Positions 1-9,941 of a DNA stretch of 64,000 nt are shown piece after piece (positions within the stretch are counted from its first letter, which is position 1; each line of letters opens with the position of its first letter). The notes beneath the pieces are model-generated. The model was not told the DNA's origin. It did not search any database and saw only the letters and a list, made by a program, of their open reading frames with translations. The position numbers and the translations under genes were made by a program. Source of the DNA: Cytauxzoon felis. Taxonomy: Eukaryota > Apicomplexa > Aconoidasida > Piroplasmida > Theileriidae. The stretch lies in the NCBI GenBank assembly GCA_020283715.1, contig JAIQCW010000314.1, positions 42,323 to 106,322 of the forward strand, given 5' to 3'.

Positions 1-59
1 AATGTACAGCATGTGATATATCTGAAACATAATACGTATAGTTCTTGGTTTATACTTGC

Positions 60-310
60 AGACAACTCTCACTGAGGTCCAATTCTAGTCTCATTCCCAC
101 TCGGCGTGGAGCCTTCTTCTAATTACCTATCTCTAAAGAGTACAGCCACTCCCATAGATCGTGGCGATGAAGAAGGTAGTGATGGAAGTAGAGTTAGTAC
201 TGGACCTCGAGTGGGACCCGCAGCTGATCTCAGGGAAGCGAAGGGAGAAGTAAATAGAAGAGCTCCATGCAATGGGAAAGAGACATGGATTGGACCTAAG
301 GTAGAACGGA
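60..310. repeat. R1 mosaic repeat copy
   Basis: This is a copy of the interspersed repeat called R1 here. Left half: CTGAGGTCC, a CACTCGGCGTGGAG module and the 'TACCTATCTCTAAAGAGT...GATCGTGG' module. Right half: 'GACCTCGAG', the 'CAGCTGATCTCAGGGAAGCG' module and 'AGTAAATAGAAGAGCT'. It lies directly upstream of Tpr-like gene 1. Confidence 0.8.
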
Positions 311-334
311 GAGTGAATAGACCTCAGGATATTA

Positions 335-378
335 TTCATTAAATAATGGGAGGGTGATAATTTGGAGTAGAGATGGAT
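335..378 (+). promoter_or_regulatory. Tpr-like upstream motif, gene 1
   Basis: TTAAATAATGGGAGGG followed by TGATAATTTGGAGTAGAG. The same block precedes the other Tpr-like genes of the main group, usually 60-90 bp before the ATG. Here it lies about 160 bp upstream of the chosen start, so the 5' end of this gene is less certain. Confidence 0.6.
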
Positions 379-534
379 AATAGAGTGCATATCAGAAATG
401 AGTAGTCTAGATTGTGGATCTGCTCGTTTTGAATGCATAATAGAGAGTACACCCGAAGTATATTATAAACACGTAGTCGAAGATTCTAAAGCCGGCGGTG
501 GAATCAATGAGGATGAAGATGATGATATTGTAAG

Positions 535-3141
535 ATGGGTAGTCATGATAAACATCTATGTAAGATATCTATGTTCCTAGCCGGTTTTATATTCTTCACA
601 CCTCATCGTATCGCAATTACATGTGCAAATCACGTTGTAAAGAGGTATCATTTACCCTTGGGTACTGTTGCTATGTTTGTGTATCGAATACATAATTTAA
701 TGGAGTTAGGTAGCTTTGCCGGTACTGTCGTAAATACGGCAATAAAGTTATCAACGACCACCTTGAATGATAAGAATAAAACGATGTTAAAGAATTGTGT
801 ATCAGGTGTATCTATCTGGCTAATGTTTGTTTGGTCTATCATCACATGTATTTCATTCATGGCTGGTGGAGAATATGGATATTTTGGTGAATTTTTTTGG
901 AATATTGTTATGCTTGTTTTTATTTATGGTGTGTATTCAAATTCCGCCATGGGTATTGAAGGATTGAACGCTCCGTTTTATATTGTTGGCCTCCCGTTAT
1001 TTGGAGTATTCACTTTTGTGTTCCATAAATTATATAAATGGTTATATTACATTTATTTCTGGGATGAATATGATTATATCCTTGTTCTCTACCAAATATG
1101 GATTATGATGATTCTATCATTTGCAACATCTGTTGTGTGGACCGTAGCCAGAGCAATGGATGATTCGGATTCTCAAGGTTGTGGAGGTGTTGAAATTGAT
1201 ATAAGTCAAAACCATGGGACTGGTGCCAGTGATACGAGTTATTACGTATCTGGAGGAGAGAAAATTCAAGTGATGAATCAACCTGTTAGTGGTGGAACCT
1301 GGAAATGCTACAAACATTCCAAGTCTTCTGGATCATTTACACTTAAAAAGATAACTCATAGTGATGTTTTAATGAGAGGAGGAGGATTGAAAGATAATAT
1401 GAATATGGAAATTAGACAAGGGGGTGCTATATATGTTTATTATTCAGATCAAACTAATATAAATCAGCCTAAGGTAATATGTATATCTAAAGATAATCCT
1501 GCTACTCCTTCTAATAATACCTGGTATAAGGCAGGTACTTCAGCCAATAATTGGAGTAAAGTCTCCGGTGCTTTAACTACTAAAGATCCAACTGGTCTTC
1601 AAGATTCAGACCTAAATGGAGCTGGTGCTGGAACCATTACTCCTAAAGGTTGTAATTATGTAATTAAATTAGACAAGAGGCCGGCTCCTACCAAAACTAT
1701 TAAGTATAGAACAAAGGGAGCATATGTTACTGTTACCCAAGGTAGTCCAGCACCTGGCGGATATACAGCTTATGAACATCGAGTTTCAATTTCTGGCAAT
1801 AATACAATTATATTTAAACACAATGGAAATAAGTTAACAGAAGTAACTGAAAGTGATATATCAAAAATCTTCGTATATTATAAGGGTGGTACACATGACC
1901 ATAATCGTGAATTCCCTCTAATATTCTGTGTTTATAAAGGTACAAATGTTCAGACTTATTACAAGAGAGGACAGACCTGGAATAAAGATGATAGTCTAAA
2001 GGACATAAATCCAGAAAGCCCTAGTGGTGATGATCTTAATACACTTGAAAAAGCACTTGAGGATCTCATAGATAAATACGAAGTTAAGCTTGAGAAAGAG
2101 AATGAATACAAGGCACGTCCTCACCCTAACACTAGTGGTCAAATTACTGTTTCACCATTAAGCCAAAGCGGAAGTTATAAAGGTTATAAACATACTATTC
2201 CTGGTAGTAATCAGAAGATAAATCGGATAACAATACACGGATATGCAATAAAGGGTATTACAGAATTAGATGATGGTTCCGGATTTACTGGAAAACAATA
2301 CGTATACGTATATTTTGAAAAGAATGACGCTGATGGAGCTCGTCAGAAACCTATATTGATATGCTTATCTGAAAGTGGTGGAACTAGTGGAAACACGTGG
2401 TATAAACGTATAAGCGCAACGACATGGCAAGTAGACAGCACATATGGTAATACACATAATCCAAACACTATTTCCGGATTTGCAGATAAACTCGATGCAA
2501 TTAAATATGCAATTCAGCCGTACTCCGGTCTTGCTAAATTATTTGGAATGGGTGAAGACAAAGATTATCACATAATACACTGGTCCCCGATTTTTTTGGT
2601 AGCCCTTTCATTAGGTACAGTCTACGCTTTCTACCCCGCTATATCACCCTATCAATTAGTTGATGATCCCTTTGATGGTAAAAAGATTGAGCTATGGATC
2701 CAGGCTATTTCTGCTACACCCCACATTGCATTTGCCATAACTCAAATTTGTGAAATAGGCCCAGGTAGACTTTGGAAGAATTACGAACATGAATGTAATA
2801 ATGAATATTTGTATGCAATTTATCACGCTACATGGTTATTTTTTATTCCATATATAATATGCATTTACATTTTCTTCTCCATGATGCACTTTCCTGATGG
2901 ACGTATTGGTAAATACTTCAGGGCAAGTGTATTTAGAACCGGAGTTCTATGTGTAGTATTCGCCTGGGTACAAGAATTTATGGAGGCTGTAGGATTCGGT
3001 GGTGGTATGGGCGCACAAGTGAGCGGTAAATGTGGAGATACTTATAATGATGACGCTGGAACGATATTTGGATTTATGTTTCTTGCATTTATGATAGTAT
3101 CCATGTTTACCGAAGATTTGAAATTATTATTAATTATTTAA
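535..3141 (+). CDS. Tpr-like multi-pass membrane protein with FAINT-like cassette (gene 1)
   Basis: An intact 868-aa reading frame. The N-terminal third (about aa 1-205) is hydrophobic and carries the family block FxTPHRIAxxCANHVVKRYHLP...YxIHNxMEL near the start. A hydrophilic centre (about aa 215-670) has repeated FAINT/DUF529-like modules, recognisable by a FVYY strand, a FPLIFCV strand and a closing YYKRGxTW. The last 190 aa are membrane again, starting at HWSPIFLVALSLGTVYAFYP and including FSMMHFPDGRIGKYF. This resembles the Theileria Tpr/Tar-related membrane family; function is unknown. The ATG at 535 gives the family N-terminus. An overlapping frame from 398 contains none of the family motifs. 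Probably a surface or organelle membrane protein (inference). Confidence 0.75.
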   Translation: MGSHDKHLCKISMFLAGFIFFTPHRIAITCANHVVKRYHLPLGTVAMFVYRIHNLMELGSFAGTVVNTAIKLSTTTLNDKNKTMLKNCVSGVSIWLMFVWSIITCISFMAGGEYGYFGEFFWNIVMLVFIYGVYSNSAMGIEGLNAPFYIVGLPLFGVFTFVFHKLYKWLYYIYFWDEYDYILVLYQIWIMMILSFATSVVWTVARAMDDSDSQGCGGVEIDISQNHGTGASDTSYYVSGGEKIQVMNQPVSGGTWKCYKHSKSSGSFTLKKITHSDVLMRGGGLKDNMNMEIRQGGAIYVYYSDQTNINQPKVICISKDNPATPSNNTWYKAGTSANNWSKVSGALTTKDPTGLQDSDLNGAGAGTITPKGCNYVIKLDKRPAPTKTIKYRTKGAYVTVTQGSPAPGGYTAYEHRVSISGNNTIIFKHNGNKLTEVTESDISKIFVYYKGGTHDHNREFPLIFCVYKGTNVQTYYKRGQTWNKDDSLKDINPESPSGDDLNTLEKALEDLIDKYEVKLEKENEYKARPHPNTSGQITVSPLSQSGSYKGYKHTIPGSNQKINRITIHGYAIKGITELDDGSGFTGKQYVYVYFEKNDADGARQKPILICLSESGGTSGNTWYKRISATTWQVDSTYGNTHNPNTISGFADKLDAIKYAIQPYSGLAKLFGMGEDKDYHIIHWSPIFLVALSLGTVYAFYPAISPYQLVDDPFDGKKIELWIQAISATPHIAFAITQICEIGPGRLWKNYEHECNNEYLYAIYHATWLFFIPYIICIYIFFSMMHFPDGRIGKYFRASVFRTGVLCVVFAWVQEFMEAVGFGGGMGAQVSGKCGDTYNDDAGTIFGFMFLAFMIVSMFTEDLKLLLII

Positions 3142-3159
3142 TGTATTTATAAAAAAATT

Positions 3160-3269
3160 TAACATGGGGTAAATGGGGATAATTTACACTACATTCAATA
3201 ATTAGTGATATAATTTCTTCTTTATTCAGCACTATAAATTTTAAAACTGCCCCATAATTGATATGGGGT
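3160..3269 (+). terminator. Conserved 3' block with CCCCAT/ATGGGG hairpin
   Basis: Downstream of gene 1: ATGGGGATAATTTACACTACA, a stretch ending TTTTAAAACTG, then CCCCATAATTGATATGGGG, an inverted repeat. The same block follows genes 3 and 7. It could be a 3' UTR or processing element; function is inferred from position only. Confidence 0.5.
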
Positions 3270-3345
3270 TCCACCGTAGGTCCTGCAGACAGCTCTTCTA
3301 TTTACTTCCCCCTCCGCTTCACATAGATCAGCTACGGGTAATATA
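3270..3345. repeat. R1 partial copy
   Basis: CTGCAGACAGCTCTTCTATTTACTTCCCCCTCCGCTT...GATCAGCTACGGGT, half of an R1 unit, between the 3' block of gene 1 and the upstream motif of gene 2. Confidence 0.75.
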
Positions 3346-3355
3346 AATCTATAGC

Positions 3356-3402
3356 TTTTTTTAAATAACGGGAGGGGATAATTTGGAATAAAGGAAAAAT
3401 GG
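3356..3402 (+). promoter_or_regulatory. Tpr-like upstream motif, gene 2
   Basis: TTTAAATAACGGGAGGGG then ATAATTTGGAATAAAGG, about 25-70 bp upstream of the ATG. It matches the block before the other main-group Tpr-like genes. Confidence 0.65.
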
Positions 3403-3424
3403 AGTTAAGGATATTGTTATAAAT

Positions 3425-5362
3425 ATGCCAAATCCATTTAGTCCTGAGGCAAAGGCCGCTATGTTCTTTGCGGGGTTCATCATGTTAACTCCTCATCGTA
3501 TCGCAATGGTTTGTGCTTCACATATTCTTAAACGTTATCATTTACCTGTGCCCACTGTTAGCCTTTTTATTTACAAGATCCACAATCCCATGGAGCTTTC
3601 AAATTTATTCACCATGTATTTTGCAAATCTCATAACTTGGATGAATGATGCCACGTTTAAAGCAATAGCTATTAACAGAATATTATCTATTTTAGGTGCA
3701 TGGATGATGTTTTTATCATCAATCATATCGTACATCTTATTTGTTTCAGGTAGTGACTTTGGATATTTCGATAAATTTTATTGAGTATCATATTTATTTC
3801 GTTTACCAATGGTATTTTTTCCAATCTTGCTTTTGGTGTAAATTTTAATACATCGTTATATGGAGCCGGTGTTCCTTCTTCAGGATTTGCTACATTCATC
3901 CTACATTATATTTATAAGGGATTTTATAAAATCTTTTATTGGGAGGATTACGATTATAAATTGGTTATTGTACAGTACTTGTTCACTGTAATTTTATTAT
4001 TTGCAGCTTCCATCCTATGGACCGCAGATCAAGTCCTGCAAATGCAACCAGAAGATAATGGAACTGATGATGATCTAACTACTCAACAAGATGATGCTTC
4101 TAACGTTGAAATACGAATTGAAAAGAAGAAACTCGGCTATAATCATAGCACTGGACTGGATATATATGTTGATACTCAAATTGCTGAAGATAATATTAAA
4201 GTTTTTTTGAAAAACAATAATCCCAAGAGTGGTTTTAAATGTTACATGCATAAAGTGAGGGGGAGTAGTGCTACTCAATATAAAAAGATGAATAAGAACA
4301 ACCTTACATTTAAGAATAGTGAAAATATACTTGAAGGTATAACTCTGGGTGGTAATGTCCATGCTGTTTACGTCTTTTATAGCGGAGCTATGGACATTCC
4401 AATAATAATTTGTGCTAAAACAGATAGTGGTACTAATTCATACAAGTACTTTAGAAAAAATTATCCTTTTTTAAAGTGGGGTGATGGTTGGAAAGATATC
4501 ACATATACTGATAAAGCTGAAGTTGGTAAAATTAGCGGAAGTAAAGGTCCTGATGACGCTACGAATAATGAACTTAAAAATGAACTCGATAAATTAACGG
4601 GAGAATTGATTTTGGCTTTCATTGGTATAATGATTTCTATAATCTTTGTTTCTGTTATGATTGGTGTGATAACATCGTGTTTCTCATCAAAATTCTATGG
4701 AATCCCAGTTGCATTGATTGTATATACAGCGGTAACTATAATACTAAGTCGTGATACGGGTATAGGTGAATTATTTACTAAACCTGAACATTTATCACCT
4801 GTCCTCATGTTGGCATTTTCCTTGGGTACTGTCTATGCCTTTTATCCATCTATATCACCGTATTCCTTAGTCGACCCAGATTCTGGTAAAACCATAAATT
4901 TATGGATTCAATTTGTTTCAACCTTACCCACATACGCAATTACAGTTATAGACTTAGTGGATGATTCTAAAGGTGAGGAAACTGTTATACTAAAATAGGA
5001 CCAGGCTCTAAGTGGGAAAATAAGAATGATACCAGTAATAATAAATATACAAAGAGGCAGTTCTGGCATTATCAATGGTTGTTTGCTATACCTCACATGT
5101 TATGCATTCATATATTTATTAGAACCCTACATTTCCCTGATGGTCTAATTGGGCGTTATGTGAAGGACAATATTTGGGTGGCTGGTATTGTGGGTAATAT
5201 ATTTAATGCTGTTCAAGAATGGCTTGAGGCCATTGGATTTGCTGGTGGTGGGAAACAGGGAAATTCATTTTTCAATCCAGCCGTATCACAGTTCAATGGT
5301 CTTATGTTTTAACCACGTGCATGATTACCATGTTTACCAAAGATTTGTATTTTTTTAATTAG
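3425..5362 (+). pseudogene. Frameshifted Tpr-like gene 2
   Basis: It starts at 3425 with a normal family N-terminus (TPHRIAMVCASHILKRYHLP) but is broken three times relative to gene 7 (60856). Near 3782 one G is missing where gene 7 has TTTTATTGGAGT. Near 4995 the frame shifts just before the GPG motif. Near 5309 it shifts again before the last helix. The pieces at 3425-3784, 3781-4995, 4995-5308 and 5309-5362 together cover the whole family length. The centre has one FAINT-like module followed by two predicted membrane helices. Either a recent pseudogene or a stack of assembly errors; three separate events favour decay. Confidence 0.75.
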
Positions 5363-5556
5363 ATATTGCCAATTGAACCATCGTTACATAAATTATAATT
5401 TTATGTATGGGGTTAATTATCCCTATATACCCCATATACAAAAAATTTCCCCCATGAGCTTTTAATTAGATATGATAGACTATACATCCAAAATTAGAAC
5501 TTACACTTAATGAACTGACTTTGTTGTAAATAATGTTGACATTAGATTGAATTGTA

Positions 5557-6905
5557 TTAAACGAAGCTTTTGACTTCGAAGAATGAGCTGATGTAATAGA
5601 TTTGGAAACAACAGAGTCCAATTACAATAATCATTTGCACAACTGACCAAAATATAATCCTCGAATTCATCTTATCAATAATCTTAGAATATAAAAACTC
5701 CCTCGTACTATACGCCTCCATTCTATTCATTATCGAACGAGTCTGTAATAATAATAAACGCCACATATAAAAAACACCACAATAATTATCACTATAATAC
5801 ATTCCTTGCCCCACTGCAGATGGCTCTCCACCTGAGGTCCAATCCTACCGTTGCCACTCGCCGTGGTGGCTCTTCTATTTACCTCACCTCGACTCCCATG
5901 GATCGTCTCGGTTCTTCGCCACGATCTCCGGGAGTGGCATTACCGTTTACGGGGAGGTAATTGGAAGAGGCCTCCACGGCGAGTGGAACAGTGGTTGTAA
6001 CATCAGGTGGGACGACTGGTATTGATAGATAGGGGTTTATCTGTGGTTATGTTGATTAAACATACAGTATCGAGTAATCTATCGGCGAATTTGAGTACAT
6101 CTTTGAGATCATCTACAGTTGACAATGTTGCTAATCCCTTATTACTATGTGATTCAATTCTTGTCGCAATAACAGCTGTTACTGGTGTACTATCCAAATT
6201 TGTTATACACAATGAATAATAACCCGCTTCCAGAAGCTATAAATATATCCACATAAATGTATAATATCATACTACAACATTCTTCCTATTGCAGAGAACT
6301 CTTACTGAGGCCAAATTCTAGTCTCTTTCCCACTCGCCGTGGTGGCTCTTCTATTTACCTTCCCCTCCGCTTCCCTGAGATCAGCTACGGGTAGTCCACT
6401 TGAGGTCCAATCACTAACTTCGCCCACGATCTCCGGGAGTGGCTCTACTCTTTAGAGATGGGTAAATAAAAGAGCTGTCTGCAAGACGACCTCAGGTGGA
6501 ATGGCGAGTGGAACTGAGGGTGTAACCTCAGGTGAGAGCTGCCTGCAATAGGAATAGACGTGGGAATGTCTAACACTATGAATATGAATACAAACCTCAT
6601 AACTGACGTTTGAAAAATCTATATCTTCAATTGGCTTTTCGTCGGATGGTATTGTAGTATTAGTGCTGACTTTGTAGAGCTTGACATCGACGAGGGCTTC
6701 CGGTGGTATAATCGATACAGAACTTAAGAATTATATAATGAATAAAAAATAATAGGAAATACCCTAGTAGTTTATCGCCAGAGAACGCGTTTGAAGTGAA
6801 ACAACGTGATTCTTTAGATGATAGCGTTATATGTACAGCGTTTATATATAAAATGAAATTCAAAATTATACAGAATATTATATTATTATTAATGATGGAA
6901 CTCAT
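5557..6905 (-). CDS. p24/TMED (emp24) cargo receptor, 4 exons
   Basis: Exons 6763-6905, 6596-6722, 6066-6236 and 5557-5742 join in phase to 208 aa, the normal size for this family. A signal peptide precedes a GOLD domain (SSKESRCF near the start, GYYSLCITN in exon 3), a short coiled segment with YSTREFLYSK...NSRIIFWSVVQ, and one C-terminal membrane helix with a short cytosolic tail FFEVKSFV. The family cycles in COPI/COPII vesicles between ER and Golgi. Donors are GTATTT, GTTTGT and GTATGT. Introns 2 (6237-6595) and 3 (5743-6065) each contain an R1 repeat copy. Confidence 0.85.
5812..6012. repeat. R1 copy inside intron 3 of the p24 gene
   Basis: Near-complete foldback copy: CCACCTGAGGTCCAATCC, GCCACTCGCCGTGGTGG, then the mirror modules GCCTCCACGGCGAGTGG and ATCAGGTGGGA. 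It fills most of the intron. Confidence 0.8.
6290..6565. repeat. R1 copy inside intron 2 of the p24 gene
   Basis: It contains CACTCGCCGTGGTGG, the 'CTTCCCTGAGATCAGCTACG' module, GATCTCCGGGAGTGG and AGCTGTCTGCAAGACGACC. It occupies nearly the whole intron. Confidence 0.8.
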
Positions 6906-7090
6906 TGTTCCTGAATTTATACAAATTTATTTATATCATATGCTCGGAATACTTTAAAAAATTTGCCTCAGACACTACGGGCAAATAATGGTGTAACAAG
7001 TTTGTATACTATTCACTTTGGAAATTTATGGGTTTAATACCCTTTGTATAAATATATGCCTATTATTTTAGTACATTCGTACTACTCTCT

Positions 7091-8693
7091 ATGGAAGACG
7101 GTATAAGGGCTCATTTGAATATAGAGGAGGCACAGAAATTGTTGAATGATATAAAGTTAACTGAAGACAATGATCAATTATTGAGATTTAATACTATTGT
7201 CAAGAAGTCAATTGAAGAGTTGATATCCACAAGTCATCCAAAATCACCTAATCCAGCCATACTGAAGGTATGTAACTCTACACATTTTTTGAAACACGTA
7301 TATTCTACAGGTACTAAATGATGCTTCAAGTTTGGTTGATGATAAATTGATACCTAATAATCCCAAAGGTTCATTTGCCTTTAAATCTCCTAATAAATTC
7401 AAGTCTGAAGAGGTATGTGTTAGTAAAGCCGTGCCTGCAGTCAATATTGACGTTGTTTCGTCGAATGAGCCTATGTTAAAATTTGGAAAGCATTATGTCA
7501 TAAAGAATCAAACTGATTTGAGGTTAGTGGAAGTTTGATGTGATTTTACATAATCTCCATTTCTATAGGATAGCGAGAATGGAAGTAGATGTCGTAGGGT
7601 CGGTAATTTTAGAGAATTTGGTGCGTTTTTTGGTCAAGTTTAGAAATAATTTTCCCCATTACAGAACAATTGTGAAATTGTTCTGTTAAATGTAGTTGAA
7701 TCAGTTTATATTTCCAACGTCACCAACAGTTTAATTTGGTACGTCTCATTCACATTTAGATAGGCATTACTAACTTTAGGATTAGTACAATCAAATCATC
7801 AGCCATCATTGACACGATAAAAGATACAAAAATGATAACAGCCTGCAGACAGTTGAGAATAGCAAGTGGTTACAATTGCCGGTTTTATGTACACACTGTC
7901 ACTAAACCCATCATCGAATTGTGAGTTCTGCAGTTTAATATCTAACGAAGGCCTTATAAACTCTTGCCATATCGTCATCTCTACCCGAGGTTCAATCCAC
8001 CTGAGGTCGTCTTGCAGACAGCTCTTCTATTTACTTCCCCCTTCGCTTCCCTGAGATCAGCTACGGGCAATCAACTTGAGGTCCAATCACTATACTTCCG
8101 CCACGATCTCCGGGAGTGGCTATACTCTTAGAGATAGGTAAATAAAAGAGCTGACGGCAGGATGGACTTCAGCTGGAGAGCTGTCTCCAAGACAAATATA
8201 AGGCTGTTCTAGAAGGTGTTGATATAACATCATGTTCATTCCAGTATCTGTCTCGGGGAAACTAAATAGAGTTGTCATCTGCAGGATGAAGATAGGAACT
8301 GCAGTATAATGGATATTGAAGTTACAGAGATATCTATATATTCCTTGCATAGTAGAGCATCTATTTATAGTGTCTATATGTATATCTATAGATCAAGTGA
8401 GATATCATTTTCTGGTAACCATTTATGTTATGAGAATTATGAAGATCATTTAAAGGTAAATTATTATTTATGATAATTACTTTAATTTTAATTTAATAAA
8501 GACTTCAGGACTGGATGGTTTGGTTAAGAACGATACGGTTGTGGATTTCAGCTGCCACTATATAAACAAGACACCCAATTGGCACATACTGGAAGATAAT
8601 GTAGAATATAAAATAAGTATATCAAATGAAGTCGATGCACATAATAATATAAAGTTAAATGATAATGATTGGTTAATGTTGAAATCACTTTAA
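7091..8693 (+). CDS. TBCC: Tubulin-folding cofactor C (TBCC) homologue, 7 exons
   Basis: Exons 7091-7267, 7311-7522, 7569-7620, 7665-7738, 7780-7920, 8392-8455 and 8502-8693 keep phase throughout and give 303 aa. The N-terminal part is helical, as in TBCC. The C-terminal beta-helix has the diagnostic ACRQLRIAS, YVHTVTKPIIE and, near the end, NDNDWLML. TBCC stimulates GTP hydrolysis on beta-tubulin in the tubulin assembly supercomplex. Intron 4 has a clear TTACTAAC branch site just before its acceptor. Intron 5 (7921-8391) carries an R1 copy. An inner GTATGT at 7413 was left unspliced because splicing there breaks the frame. The family call rests on the CRQLR/PIIE motifs. Confidence 0.8.
7980..8195. 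repeat. R1 copy inside intron 5 of TBCC
   Basis: CCACCTGAGGTCGTCTTGCA, CTTCCCTGAGATCAGCTACG, GATCTCCGGGAGTGG and AGCTGACGGCAGGATGG modules in the usual order. Confidence 0.8.
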
Positions 8694-8756
8694 TTTCATT
8701 TCCCCATTGATTTGTTTGATTCCTTATATTATGTATTGATCATTCATGTAGTAAAT

Positions 8757-9818
8757 ATGAAAGAGAACAATGAAGATGTAGATATACAGAATAATATTAA
8801 AACATTATTAATTGAGCGTAAAACGTTAAGAATCTCAATTAAAAGGTTGAAAAATCAATTAGATAATGGTACAGTCGCGACAACCTCTTTAATTATTACA
8901 TTTTAGATGGCCTTTCAAATGGATTATTGTCCAGTAGAAGTATAACTGATACTCTAACTAATAATAAAAATAAATCAAAGGTAAATTTATAAGCATATAA
9001 CATATTCCACTCGGCGTGGTGGCTCTTCCATTTACTTCCCCTCGGATTCCCGTAGATCATCCTCGGCATAATACCTACCCGGAAGAACATAAATATGTCA
9101 ACCCCTAAGAACAGAGAATTCTACTTGGAACAACAGGAATTCTACCCGGAGTAACAGACCTCAAGTGGAACCCGCAGCTGATCTCAGGGAAGCGAAGGGG
9201 TAGGTAATTAAAAGAGCTGACGGCAGGACGACCTCAGGTGGAGATCTTCATGCAATGGAAAAGATGGACCTCAGGTCGAATGGCGAGTGTAATAAAGATG
9301 AATTGATATGACGGATCAAATAACTGCAAACGATGTTATTAATCTATTAATATATATAGGAGGTTGAAGTTGAAGTAGAGGATGATGATCTCGAGAAGCG
9401 TCCTCGTGTATCGGATGATGTTGAGACTAAGGATCGTCACAAGCGTTTATTGAGGACTGGTTTATTTAATCATTTAAAGAGGGCAATGGAAGCTTTAACG
9501 AGTGAAAAATCGGATGAAAATGTGTGTTTGAGATTCATTTAATCGTCACTAAATTCTCTTTTAGATTATAAAACATATTGAAAAGGATAAATTGATCGAC
9601 GATAAATTGGAGGAAAAGAGGAAGATACAATTGGATAATATAACAAAAGACAATGAGGTTTGTATTTTCTCCTTCAAAATTTCAACACTTTAGGAACAAT
9701 TGAAAAATAATGAGGAAAGATTAATTGAAGTTAATAATTTACTCTCCGAACAATACACTCTTCTTATGGTATGTTTTATCCCCATCTTTAGATGATCTCT
9801 GTGATCTGGAGGAGGTAA
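8757..9818 (+). CDS. PNN: Pinin/SDK/memA-like splicing-associated protein, 6 exons
   Basis: Exons 8757-8868, 8907-8980, 9360-9521, 9565-9657, 9694-9768 and 9792-9818 give 180 aa in phase. The N-terminus is a charged coiled coil (LLIERKTLRISIKRLKNQL). The core DRHKRLLRTGLFNHLKRAM followed by a long Lys/Glu helix matches the pinin_SDK_memA domain (RxxRxFGxLxGTLxxF). Human pinin is an exon-junction and splicing factor; this is a minimal version without the RS tail. Intron 2 (8981-9359) holds an R1 copy. The last exon (9 codons) and its stop lie in an R1 fragment, so the C-terminus may be repeat-derived. Confidence 0.65.
9000..9295. repeat. R1 copy inside intron 2 of the pinin-like gene
   Basis: CACTCGGCGTGGTGG, 'GCAGCTGATCTCAGGGAAGC', GAGCTGACGGCAGG and GACCTCAGGTGGA modules. 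Between them is a short internal near-duplication, AGAATTCTACTTGGAACAAC / GGAATTCTACCCGGAGTAAC. Confidence 0.75.
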
Positions 9819-9852
9819 ATAGAAGAGGCTCCACGCGAGTGGAAGGAATGGA
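9800..9852. repeat. R1 fragment overlapping pinin-like terminal exon
   Basis: GATCTGGAGGAGGTAAATAG followed by AAGAGGCTCCACGCGAGTGG. It supplies the predicted stop codon of the upstream gene. Confidence 0.6.
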
Positions 9853-9881
9853 CTTGATAATTTGCACGAGGATATCTTGTT

Positions 9882-9925
9882 TCCTTAAATAACGGGAGTG
9901 ATAATTTGGATTAAAGATGATGGAT
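9882..9925 (+). promoter_or_regulatory. Tpr-like upstream motif, gene 3
   Basis: CCTTAAATAACGGGAGTG then ATAATTTGGATTAAAG, 20-60 bp before the ATG. The preceding GATAATTTGCACGAGGATAT is shared with the region upstream of gene 5. Confidence 0.65.
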
Positions 9926-9941
9926 ATGAGGTTGAAATAAA

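Noticed and set aside
398..580. Upstream 60-aa frame as the true start of Tpr-like gene 1
   Set aside because: It is in another frame, lacks the family N-terminus, and no splice pair joins it in phase to the GFIFFTPHRIA block.
535..3141. 'Tpr' read as tetratricopeptide repeat protein
   Set aside because: There is no 34-residue helical TPR pattern; the ends are hydrophobic and the centre is beta-rich FAINT-like. The name refers only to the Theileria Tpr/Tar-related family.
7413..7440. GTATGT...CTGCAG as an extra intron in TBCC
   Set aside because: Only about 29 bp, and splicing shifts the frame to an early stop; reading through keeps the protein open.
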